Notes: generated by a model not told the origin, from the sequence alone. 15,998 nt of DNA from DASTOB01 sp035720425 (GCA_035720425.1 DASTOB010000172.1:1-15998); one strand, 5' to 3'; numbered from the stretch's first letter, positions 7,676-13,657 are shown. Numbers and translations are program-made.

Positions 7676-8011
7676 CATCTGCCCGTCCCACGGCTGATCG
7701 CGACGCATCGGACCCCGAACCCGTCCCGTTCACCCGCCCCACGGCTGAACGCGACGCCTCGGACCCCGAACCCGTCCCGTTCACCCGCCCCACGGCTGAA
7801 CGCGACGCTCAGAGCCCCCATCACGTCCCGTTCGCTCGTCCCACGAGCAGCCGCGACGCCCCGAGCCCCGACCCCGTCGCGTTCACCCGTCCCACGAGCA
7901 GCCGCGACGCTCAGAGCCCCGACCACGTCCCGTTCGACCGCCCCACGAGCAGCCGCGACGGCCCCGCGCTCGGACGGGTCTGGGCTGCTCGCCCCACGAG
8001 CGCCGCCCACC
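7676..8011. repeat. 51-bp tandem repeat array 1 (seven units)
   Basis: Units start at 7676, 7727, 7778, 7829, 7880, 7931 and 7982, exactly 51 bases apart. Each has a conserved 30-base core and a less conserved 21-base linker rich in CCCCGA. In the best copies (7727, 7778) CGTTCA pairs with TGAACG, and inside this CCG pairs with CGG around a CCCCA loop. In the 7829 copy the inner stem is GCTCGT/ACGAGC instead, a compensating change. A second array of the same family lies at 12254-12487. Linkers are too similar to each other to be CRISPR spacers. Function unknown. Confidence 0.95.
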
Positions 8012-8041
8012 CACACTGCGCCCGCCCAACATCTCATCCGA

Positions 8042-8057
8042 TTCAGTATTGACTGAA
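8042..8057. promoter_or_regulatory. Palindromic operator candidate TTCAGT-ATTG-ACTGAA
   Basis: A perfect 6-bp inverted repeat (TTCAGT 8042-8047, ACTGAA 8052-8057) around a 4-base centre. It overlaps the -35 hexamer at 8049-8054 of the regulator's own promoter. A dimeric winged-helix repressor bound here would block RNA polymerase, so autoregulation by the downstream GbsR/MarR protein is the simplest reading (inference). Confidence 0.6.
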
Positions 8058-8077
8058 ACTACCGAACCAACTAGCAT
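8049..8077 (+). promoter_or_regulatory. Sigma70-type promoter of the regulator-ABC exporter operon
   Basis: The -35 TTGACT (8049-8054, five of six consensus bases) and the -10 TAGCAT (8072-8077, four of six) are separated by exactly 17 bases. The predicted start is near 8084. This leaves only about 5 bases before the GTG at 8089 or about 14 before the ATG at 8098. Confidence 0.65.
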
Positions 8078-8097
8078 CTCGACCCATCGTGACCACG

Positions 8098-8565
8098 ATG
8101 AGCGAGGCGGAAGCCGCCTACGTCGAGAAGATCGCCGGGCTCCTCGTGGGGGCCGGCCTGCCCCGGATCGCGGGGCGGATGTGGGCGTGGCTGCTCATCT
8201 GCGACCCGCCGCAACAGAGCGCCGCGGACCTGGCGGAGGCCCTCCACGCCAGCCGCGGCTCCATCAGCTCGGCCGCAAGGCTCCTGGCAACGGCCGGTCT
8301 CGTCCATCGGACCACCCGTCGCGGCGACCGACGCGAGTACTTCAGCGTCCCGGAGGGCGCCGTCATCTCGGTCCTCCACTCGAGGCTGCCGGTGACGGTG
8401 GCCTGGCGCAAGGTCGCCGACGAGGGGCTCGAGCTCCTCTCCGACAGACCGCCGGCCCAGCGAGCGCGGATCCAGGAGGTCCGCGATGTGTATGCCTTCA
8501 TGGAGCGCGAGCTGCCAGCGATGCTCGACCGCTTCATGGAACAGCGAAGGGAACAGACTGCATGA
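8098..8565 (+). CDS. GbsR/MarR-family winged-helix transcriptional regulator
   Basis: A protein of 155 residues from ATG 8098; an in-frame GTG at 8089 would add three. The N-terminal GLPRIAGRMWAWLLICDPP is typical of the GbsR branch. It is followed by a helix-turn-helix (SAADLAEALHASRGSISSAARLL) and a wing with TRRGDRREYFSV. The C-terminal half is helical and probably dimerises. It should be a cytoplasmic DNA-binding repressor. It heads an operon with an ABC ATPase (overlap ATGA at 8562-8565) and a permease, and a palindrome covers its promoter's -35 box. It therefore probably senses a compound exported by, or affecting, this transporter and represses the whole operon. The ligand is unknown. 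Confidence 0.88.
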   Translation: MSEAEAAYVEKIAGLLVGAGLPRIAGRMWAWLLICDPPQQSAADLAEALHASRGSISSAARLLATAGLVHRTTRRGDRREYFSVPEGAVISVLHSRLPVTVAWRKVADEGLELLSDRPPAQRARIQEVRDVYAFMERELPAMLDRFMEQRREQTA

Positions 8566-9497
8566 CCGCCGTGATCCACACGGAACGACTGACCAAGACG
8601 TATGGCGTCCACCGCGGCATCGCCGACGTCGACCTCGACGTCAACGAGGGCGAGATCTTCGGCTTCCTTGGGCCCAACGGCGCGGGCAAGACGACGACGA
8701 TGCGCATCCTCCTCGACCTGATCCGGCCGACCGGCGGGCGCGCGGAGGTCTTCGGCATCGACACGACGGCCGACCCGGTGGCGATCCACCGACGCGTCGG
8801 TTACCTCCCGGGCGAGTTCGACCTGTACGACCGACTGACGGGGGCCGATACGATCCAGTACTTCGCGAACCTGCGCGGCGGGGTCGACCGGGCCTACGTC
8901 GCGATGCTCGTCGAGCGCCTCGACCTCGATCCGAGCCGCCGCTTCCGCGAGTACTCGCGGGGCAACAAGCAGAAGGTGGGGCTCGTCGTCGCGCTTCAGC
9001 ATCGGCCGGACCTGCTCATCCTCGATGAGCCAACGTCGGGCCTCGACCCGCTCGTCCAGCAGACCTTCTTCGAGTTGCTCCGTGAGGCCCGCGACGAGGG
9101 TCGGACGGTGTTCCTGTCGAGCCACATCATCGACGAGGTCGACCGCACGTGCGATCGCGTGGCGATCATCCGTGAGGGCCGACTCGTCCAGGTCGACCGG
9201 GTCGAGGCGGTGCGCAGGCTCGCCTTCCACCATGTCGAGCTCGTGTTCTCGAGCCCGGTCGCACCGGCGCCGTTCGAGGCACTCCCCGGCGTGAGCCATG
9301 TCAGCGCGTCCGACGGGACGATTTCGATGCGGGTGAGCGGCGGGATCGGTCCCGTCCTCCGCGTGGCCGGCACGTACGACCTCGTCGACGTGATCAGCCG
9401 GGAACCGAACCTCGAGGACGTCTTCCTCGCCCAGTACGGCCGCGGGGCCGGCGAGGCCGCCGCAGCGGCCGGACGGACGGTGGGCGATGACCGCTGA
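8562..9497 (+). CDS. ABC-2-type transporter ATP-binding protein
   Basis: A protein of 311 residues. Walker A GPNGAGKTT (37-45); a Q-loop region YLPGEFDLYDRLT with no Gln, a variant common in this exporter group; an ABC signature of unusual form YSRGNKQKVGL (131-141) in place of LSGGQ; Walker B LLILDEP (151-157); SGLD D-loop; and switch His188 in SSHI. The C-terminal 90 residues are the accessory domain seen in drug and antibiotic exporters. It powers the permease encoded next, with which it overlaps by 11 bases. The ATG overlaps the regulator's stop, and AAGGGAA about 8 bases upstream may serve as a ribosome site. Confidence 0.95.
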   Translation: MTAVIHTERLTKTYGVHRGIADVDLDVNEGEIFGFLGPNGAGKTTTMRILLDLIRPTGGRAEVFGIDTTADPVAIHRRVGYLPGEFDLYDRLTGADTIQYFANLRGGVDRAYVAMLVERLDLDPSRRFREYSRGNKQKVGLVVALQHRPDLLILDEPTSGLDPLVQQTFFELLREARDEGRTVFLSSHIIDEVDRTCDRVAIIREGRLVQVDRVEAVRRLAFHHVELVFSSPVAPAPFEALPGVSHVSASDGTISMRVSGGIGPVLRVAGTYDLVDVISREPNLEDVFLAQYGRGAGEAAAAAGRTVGDDR

Positions 9498-11175
9498 CAC
9501 GCGCACCCTGCCAACGCCGGCCCGAACCGGCGTCTCCCTCGGCGCCAAACTGTTCGGCCTCGGCAGCGTCTTCGGCAAGACGCTTCGCGACAGCCGGCGG
9601 GCGATCCTCATCGTCGGCCTCATGGGCGGCGGGTTCATGCTCGTCACCGCCGCACCGATGGCCGTCCAATTCGGTACCCGCGAGGCGCGCCTCGAGCTCG
9701 TCGCCTCGATGGCGCTGTTGCCACCCGTCCTGACCGGCCTGCTCGGCGAGGCGATCGCGATCGATACGCTCGGCGGCTTCATGTCGTGGCGGATCGGCAA
9801 CATCCTGCCCGCGCTGCTCGGCATCTGGTCGGTGATCGCCCTGTCGGGGACGCTCGCCGGCGAAGCGAAGCGGGGCAGTCTCGACCTGCTCGTCGCGACC
9901 CCGTCCGGCCGCGTGCGAGTCGCCGCCCAGAAGTATCTCGGCCACGTCGTCGCGCTCGTCATCGCCATGATCATCGCGACGATCCTGACGGCGCTTGCCG
10001 GGGTGGTCTTCGCGACCCTGCCCGGCGACGAGGTTTCCGTGGCGGCCGCGGCCGGACACTTCACCCTGACCGGCCTGCTCATCCTCGCCGCGGGTTCCGC
10101 GGCGTGGGCGGTCGGCCCGATCATCGGGCGCGGCAAGGCGGCCGGGCTCGGGTTCGTCGTCCTGTTCGGCGGCTACCTCATCAACTCGTATGCGAGCCTG
10201 TCGCCGTTCATCGAGTCGCTCCGGCCGCTGTCGTGGTTCGCCTGGACGGTCGACCATCGGCCGCTCGCCGGGCAGTCCGACTGGGTTCCGGTCGCGGTGC
10301 TCGCCGTGGTCTCGGCCGCTCTGGCGGTCATCGGCGTGTTCGCGTTCAGCCGCCGCGACCTCAACCGGCCGATGGAGCTCGCCTGGCTTCGGTTGCCGGG
10401 CCTGCCGGCCGGGATCGGCGGCCCGTTCCGCCGCCAGCTCGCCGATCGGACGGCGATGGCGATCGGCTGGGGCCTCGGCCTCGGCATCTACGGCGCCGTC
10501 ATCGCGAGCTCGTCCGAGGCGTTCGTGGAGGGCATCCTCCAGGTCGAGGGGATGGCGCAGCTCATCAACGCGCTGTACCCGGGTCTCGACCTCGAGCAGC
10601 CGTACGCGATCCTGCAGCTCGCGTTCTTCTCGTTCGGGACCCTGCTCATGGGTTTCGCCGGTGCGACGTTCCTCGGCGCCTGGGCGTCCGACGAGAACGA
10701 CCGACGGCTCGACGTCGTCCTTTCGACGCCGCTCTCGCGTGCCCGCTGGGCGCTCGCGTCCGGTGGGGGCGTCATCGCCGCGCTGGTCGTGTCGGCCGTC
10801 GCCGCCGGCGTGCCGATCGGCCTGACGGTGGCCGGACAGGGTGGCGACTTCGTCACGCCGGTCGTCGGGCTCCTGCTCGTCGCCCTGTACGGGGCGGCGT
10901 TCGCCGGAGTCGGGCTGGCGGTCGGCGGGCTGGTTCGCTCGACGCTCGCCCCGGCGGTTGCCGGCGGCCTGGTCGTCGCGTCGTTCCTGCTCGAGCTGCT
11001 CGGCAATGCGCTCGACCTGCCCGAGGAGGTCATCGCCCTCTCGCTCAACCACCACCAGGGCCAGGCGCTGGCCGGCTCGTACGATCCGGTCGGCATCGCC
11101 GCCGGGCTCGTGCTTGCGGTCGGCGGTCTGCTCGTCGGTGCGTGGGGCTGGACCCGGCGCGACGTGGGCCGGTAG
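9487..11175 (+). CDS. ABC-2-type exporter permease, duplicated-domain form
   Basis: A protein of 562 residues with about twelve hydrophobic helices in two sets of six, each preceded by a cytoplasmic segment. The length and the repeated features (KRGSLDLLVATPSGRVRVAAQK in the first half, DENDRRLDVVLSTPLSRARWALA in the second) match the double-length ABC permeases annotated as exporters of polyketide antibiotics. One polypeptide thus supplies the whole membrane part that other systems build from two subunits. It works with the upstream ATPase in the inner membrane. The substrate is unknown; multidrug or antibiotic export is the usual guess for a regulator-ATPase-permease set. It starts at ATG 9487, inside the ATPase gene, and is followed by a hairpin array. 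Confidence 0.9.
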   Translation: MTADTRTLPTPARTGVSLGAKLFGLGSVFGKTLRDSRRAILIVGLMGGGFMLVTAAPMAVQFGTREARLELVASMALLPPVLTGLLGEAIAIDTLGGFMSWRIGNILPALLGIWSVIALSGTLAGEAKRGSLDLLVATPSGRVRVAAQKYLGHVVALVIAMIIATILTALAGVVFATLPGDEVSVAAAAGHFTLTGLLILAAGSAAWAVGPIIGRGKAAGLGFVVLFGGYLINSYASLSPFIESLRPLSWFAWTVDHRPLAGQSDWVPVAVLAVVSAALAVIGVFAFSRRDLNRPMELAWLRLPGLPAGIGGPFRRQLADRTAMAIGWGLGLGIYGAVIASSSEAFVEGILQVEGMAQLINALYPGLDLEQPYAILQLAFFSFGTLLMGFAGATFLGAWASDENDRRLDVVLSTPLSRARWALASGGGVIAALVVSAVAAGVPIGLTVAGQGGDFVTPVVGLLLVALYGAAFAGVGLAVGGLVRSTLAPAVAGGLVVASFLLELLGNALDLPEEVIALSLNHHQGQALAGSYDPVGIAAGLVLAVGGLLVGAWGWTRRDVGR

Positions 11176-11177
11176 CG

Positions 11178-11283
11178 CCGGCTCCGTCATCGGCCGGGAG
11201 GAACCGGCTCCGTCATCGGCCGGTCGATCCGGCCCTCGTCATCGGCCGGCGCGCCCGGCCCGTCATCGGCCGGTAGAACCGGC
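11178..11283. repeat. Four ~26-bp repeats forming consecutive GGCCGG/CCGGCC hairpins
   Basis: The repeated block is CCGGCTCCGTCATCGGCCGG, at 11178, 11204, 11229 (one base longer) and 11255 (one base shorter). Blocks are separated by 5-6 base linkers (GAGGAA, TCGAT, CGCGC, TAGAA) that share no sequence. Across every linker, GCCGG or GGCCGG pairs perfectly with CCGGC or CCGGCC, giving four short, very stable hairpins in a row with variable loops. The array begins 3 bases after the permease stop. It may act as a terminator or 3' stabiliser (inference). Confidence 0.9.
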
Positions 11284-11318
11284 GCAATCGATCCTCGCGG
11301 TCGTGTCACGATGGCCGC

Positions 11319-12224
11319 GTGGATCCCCTCGTCATCGGCCTCGTTGCGGCGTCGGCCGTGCTCCACGTCGCGTGGAACGTCCGACTCAAGATGGCCGGCG
11401 ATCCGCTCCACGCGGCCACGATCGGGCAGCTCGCCGCGGCCGCGTTCATCGTGCCGCTCGGCGTCGGGTGGTGGTGGGCCGGGGGCGCGGTCGCGCTTCC
11501 CCTCGAGGGCCTGGGCCTCGGGGTCGCGTCGGGCACGGTCGAGGCCGTGTACTTCATCCTGTTGTCGGCGGCGTACCGTCGCGGTGACCTGTCGGTCGTC
11601 TATCCGATCGCCCGGGGGACCGCGCCGCTCGTCGCGGTGTTCATCGGGGTGGTCGTCCTCGGCGAGCGGCTCGGCGTCGCGGGGTCGCTCGGCGTGGCGG
11701 CCCTGCTGAGCGGGTTCATGTGGCATCAGCGACCGTGGCGAGTGCTGGGTGCGCTACTCCGGCGCGGGGGTGACACGGCCCCGTCCCGGCGTCCGGACAC
11801 CGCCATCGCGTTCGCGGTGGCCACGGGTCTCGCGATCGCGTCGTACTCGGCGATCGACCGCGTCGGGAGCCGACTCATCGAGCCGATCACGTACGCCGCC
11901 ATCCTGTGGGCGACGTGCAGCGTCGTGCTCATGGGATGGATCGCGATCGTCGGGGAGCGCGGGGTGTGGTCGATCAGAGCCGAGGCGTGGCGACCGGCGG
12001 CCGTCGGCGGCCTCCTGTCGCTCGTCGCCTACGTGATGATTCTGTTCGCACTGTCCGTGTCGCCGCTCACGGCCGTCGCGCCGTTGCGCGAGTCGTCGAT
12101 CGTGCTCGCGTCCGCGTGGGGTGCCGTCCGACTGCGCGAGGCGTCCGGGGCAGGGGAGGCGTTCCGGCGCGTGGCGGCGTCGGCGCTCATCGTGGTGGGG
12201 GCGGTGCTGCTCGCGTTCGGCTGA
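11319..12224 (+). CDS. EamA/DMT-superfamily transporter
   Basis: A protein of 301 residues with ten hydrophobic helices in two EamA halves: VVYPIARGTAPLVAVFIGVVVLGE closes the first half and VAPLRESSIVLASAWGAVRLRE the second. Both are the typical four-helix-end signatures of drug/metabolite transporters. The N-terminus MDPLVIGLVAASAVLHVAWN is typical of the family and supports the GTG at 11319. No Shine-Dalgarno sequence is seen. CACGAT 7 bases upstream might be a weak -10 for leaderless expression. Substrates of the family include amino acids, nucleosides and drugs; nothing here decides. It follows the ABC operon in the same direction after a hairpin array, so it is probably a separate unit. 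Confidence 0.9.
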   Translation: MDPLVIGLVAASAVLHVAWNVRLKMAGDPLHAATIGQLAAAAFIVPLGVGWWWAGGAVALPLEGLGLGVASGTVEAVYFILLSAAYRRGDLSVVYPIARGTAPLVAVFIGVVVLGERLGVAGSLGVAALLSGFMWHQRPWRVLGALLRRGGDTAPSRRPDTAIAFAVATGLAIASYSAIDRVGSRLIEPITYAAILWATCSVVLMGWIAIVGERGVWSIRAEAWRPAAVGGLLSLVAYVMILFALSVSPLTAVAPLRESSIVLASAWGAVRLREASGAGEAFRRVAASALIVVGAVLLAFG

Positions 12225-12253
12225 GGCGTGCGTGCTCGTCCCGTTCCACGTTC

Positions 12254-12487
12254 CGATCACCCGCCCCACGGCTGACCGCGACGCTCGAGCGCGCGAACCG
12301 GTCCCGTTCACCCGCCCCACGAGTGAACGCGACGTCGCGAACCCCGATCGCGTTCCGATCACCCGCCCCACGGCTGAACGCGACGTGTCGATCCCCGAAC
12401 CGGTCGTTTTCACCCGCCCCACGAGCGATCGCGACGTCGCGCGGCCCGATCCCGTTCCGTTCGCTCGTCCCGCGAGCAGAGCGACGC
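12254..12487. repeat. 51-bp tandem repeat array 2 (five units)
   Basis: Cores start at 12254, 12305, 12356, 12407 and 12458, exactly 51 bases apart. The core matches array 1 (7676-8011): CGTTCA or CGATCA, then CCCGCCCCACG, then either GCTGAACG or AGTGAACG, then CGACG. In the 12305 unit CGTTCAC pairs with GTGAACG (7 bp); in the 12458 unit an inner GCTCG/CGAGC stem replaces it. The array fills the gap between the converging EamA genes, together with the short hairpin at 12517-12534. The remaining bases of 12225-12523 show nothing recognisable. Confidence 0.95.
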
Positions 12488-12516
12488 TCCGGTGCTCCCT
12501 AGAACTCGGAACCCCC

Positions 12517-12534
12517 CGGGAGCCTACGCTCCCG
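12517..12534 (-). terminator. Hairpin spanning the EamA stop codon, possible terminator
   Basis: CGGGAGC (12517-12523) and GCTCCCG (12528-12534) pair perfectly around a 4-base loop that contains most of the TAG stop (12526-12524) of the minus-strand EamA gene. On the minus strand it is followed by a G-run and no U-tract, so it is not a textbook terminator. Confidence 0.4.
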
Positions 12535-13444
12535 TGGTCGGCGCCGCCCGCCCGAACAACCGCCGGCCCCCGTATCGGCTGTTGACCAGCGCCACGCCCG
12601 TGAGCACCAGCCCCGTCCCGACGAGCACCCGCACGTCGACCACCTCCGCCGCGAACAGCGCCCCGAGCGCGATCCCCCAGATCGGCAGGAGGTACGCGAC
12701 GAGCGACGTTCGCGTCGGGCCCCAGTGAGCGAGCAGCCGGAAGAACGCGAGGTACGCGAGCCCGGAGCCCACGAGCCCAAGCCACACGACCGATCCCACC
12801 GCCTGCGGCGTGAGCTGGATCGACAGCGGATCCTCGAATACGAACGCAAGCACGGAGCTCAGCACGAACGCGAACGCCACCTGGAACAGCGCCGGGATCA
12901 TCGGCCGCAGCCCGCGCACGTTGCGCCGCGCGTACACGCTGCCGACGGCGTACGCGATGGACGACCCGACGAGCGCGAGCGTCCCGAACGTCTCCCCGCC
13001 GACGGCGATGTTGCCCCCGGTCAGCAGGATCACCCCGCCGAACCCCACGACGAGCCCCACGAGCCGGTTGACCGTGATCGGCTCGTCGTGCAGGAAGCCC
13101 GCGGCGATGAGGATCACGAACAGGGGCACCGTCGAGTTGAGGATCGAGGCGAGCGACGAGTCGACCGACTGCTCCGCCGTCGTGATGAGCCAGAACGGCA
13201 GCACGATGTTGATGACCGACATGACGAGTAGGTGCCCGTAGATCCGCGGGCTGCGCGGCAGCGGCTCCCGCGCGTAGGCGACGACGGCCATGAGCAGCGA
13301 CAGGCCGATCCCGAGGCGGAGGGCGATGAGCACGAACGGCGTGAGCGTCTCGACGCCGAACTTGATGAACAGGTAGCTGCTGCCCCAGAAGCCCCCGAGG
13401 GCCAGGAAGACGAGCCAGTCGAAGCGGGTTCCGCGGTCGGCCAT
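12524..13444 (-). CDS. EamA/DMT-superfamily transporter (RhaT/YdcZ-like exporter fold)
   Basis: A protein of 306 residues from the ATG at 13444. The longer frame would start at a TTG at 13486, inside a palindrome, and is unlikely. There are ten hydrophobic helices in two EamA repeats: LALGGFWGSSYLFIKFGVE opens the first, with a motif LNSTVPLFVILIAAGFLHDE at its end. The second half has GLAYLAFFRLLAHWGPTRTSLVAYLLPIWGIALGALFAAE. The sequence FWGSSYLFIK is the common family opening. It is probably an exporter of small metabolites or amino acids. TATCAT lies 7 bases upstream, as expected for a leaderless transcript, and a 24-bp palindrome covers the -35 region. The gene is divergent from argH and converges on the other EamA gene. 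Confidence 0.92.
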   Translation of the reverse strand: MADRGTRFDWLVFLALGGFWGSSYLFIKFGVETLTPFVLIALRLGIGLSLLMAVVAYAREPLPRSPRIYGHLLVMSVINIVLPFWLITTAEQSVDSSLASILNSTVPLFVILIAAGFLHDEPITVNRLVGLVVGFGGVILLTGGNIAVGGETFGTLALVGSSIAYAVGSVYARRNVRGLRPMIPALFQVAFAFVLSSVLAFVFEDPLSIQLTPQAVGSVVWLGLVGSGLAYLAFFRLLAHWGPTRTSLVAYLLPIWGIALGALFAAEVVDVRVLVGTGLVLTGVALVNSRYGGRRLFGRAAPTTGA

Positions 13445-13451
13445 TCGCGGG

Positions 13452-13457
13452 ATGATA
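13452..13457 (-). promoter_or_regulatory. Candidate -10 box (TATCAT) for the minus-strand EamA gene
   Basis: On the minus strand TATCAT (13457-13452) matches TATAAT at five of six positions and ends 7 bases before the ATG at 13444, the spacing expected for a leaderless mRNA. The -35 position falls in the centre of the palindrome and has no consensus match. Confidence 0.5.
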
Positions 13458-13463
13458 GCGGGG

Positions 13464-13487
13464 ATTGGCCTAACCCGGTAGGCCAAT
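13464..13487. promoter_or_regulatory. 24-bp palindromic operator between eamA and argH
   Basis: Arms ATTGGCCTA (13464-13472) and TAGGCCAAT (13479-13487) are perfect 9-bp inverted repeats around ACCCGG. It covers the -35 region of the minus-strand EamA promoter and ends next to the -35 position of the putative argH-side -10 (TACGAT, 13511-13516). This is the layout of a dimeric regulator site. It does not look like an ArgR box, which is AT-rich and built on TGAAT. The regulator is not in this window. Confidence 0.7.
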
Positions 13488-13510
13488 GATCGACGCTGGC
13501 CGCGACCGGC

Positions 13511-13516
13511 TACGAT
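13511..13516 (+). promoter_or_regulatory. Candidate -10 box (TACGAT) for the argH transcript
   Basis: TACGAT matches TATAAT at four of six positions and precedes an ATG (13526) by 9 bases, similar in spacing to the other leaderless-type promoters here. No -35 consensus is seen at 13488-13493. The nearby palindrome could be an activator site. Confidence 0.35.
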
Positions 13517-13525
13517 GGGCCCGCG

Positions 13526-13657
13526 ATGCGACCGACCGACCGACCGACCGACTGCGCGACGGGCCGACCGAATGGCCGACCGAATGGCCGACCGACGGGC
13601 CGACCGAACGTCCGACCGAACGACCGACGGGCCGACGGCGGAGGCCTCCGACGATGA
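13526..13657 (+). CDS. Possible Arg-rich leader peptide upstream of argH
   Basis: A 43-residue frame starting at ATG 13526 with 11 arginines (ten CGA codons, one CGG) in Arg-Pro-Asn/Thr-Gly/Asp repeats. Its TGA (13655-13657) overlaps the argH ATG as ATGA. A possible -10 lies 9 bases upstream. An arginine-rich, coupled leader before an arginine-synthesis gene would suit ribosome-based control. The caution is serious: the region is a GACC-type repeat that reads Asp-Arg-Pro-Thr in every plus frame, so arginine richness and openness are expected by chance. It lacks a Shine-Dalgarno site and has no recognised homologue. Confidence 0.3.
   Translation: MRPTDRPTDCATGRPNGRPNGRPTGRPNVRPNDRRADGGGLRR
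13528..13639. repeat. CGAC/GACC low-complexity repeat in the argH 5' leader
   Basis: The block begins with perfect GACC tetranucleotide repeats (about 13530-13550). It continues with 12-base units built on GGCCGACCGAAT or GGCCGACCGACG. All plus frames stay open because the units contain no stop codon. It lies between the putative promoter and the argH ribosome site, so it would be transcribed as leader RNA. Confidence 0.85.
13640..13644 (+). promoter_or_regulatory. argH: Shine-Dalgarno site of argH
   Basis: GGAGG lies 9 bases before the ATG at 13654, one of the few clear ribosome sites in the window. It is half of a perfect 10-bp palindrome (GGAGGCCTCC, 13640-13649), so it could be hidden by pairing. 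It fixes the argH start against the longer upstream frame. Confidence 0.75.

Larger units (their letters stand above)
7659..8088. other. 430-base intergenic region: repeat array plus regulator promoter
   Basis: No gene is recognised here. Bases 7676-8011 hold seven 51-bp tandem units. The last 50 bases drop sharply in GC and carry the promoter and palindrome of the GbsR/MarR gene. Because 51 is a multiple of three, several frames run open through the array (one reads FTRPTAERDASDPEPVP per unit), but none has a credible start or ribosome site. Confidence 0.75.

Noticed and set aside
7676..8011. CRISPR array (30-base repeat plus 21-base spacer)
   Set aside because: The linkers are clearly related to one another, the cores vary too much, the spacing is unusually short, and no cas genes are nearby.
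7603..8052. Open frame encoding 17-residue repeats (FTRPTAERDASDPEPVP) through 51-bp array 1
   Set aside because: The frame stays open because the period is a multiple of three and the unit lacks stops. It starts inside the YibE/F gene, has no ribosome site and runs through the promoter of the next gene. Opposite-strand frames are open too.
8118..10136. 672-codon open frame on the minus strand
   Set aside because: It is antisense to the regulator, ABC ATPase and permease, all recognisable. The shadow frame shows no family motif.
12524..13486. Longer EamA start at 13486
   Set aside because: The codon there is TTG and lies in the palindrome. The ATG at 13444 has a -10 box 7 bases upstream and gives a normal family N-terminus.
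13464..13487. ArgR (ARG box) operator upstream of argH
   Set aside because: ARG boxes are AT-rich with TGAAT-type half sites. This palindrome is GC-centred and built on TTGGCCTA, so it was recorded as an unassigned operator.
13486..13653. N-terminal extension of argH (in-frame from 13486)
   Set aside because: It would add a repeat-encoded PTDRPTE-like tail. The MRLWGGRF start with GGAGG 9 bases upstream is the family norm.
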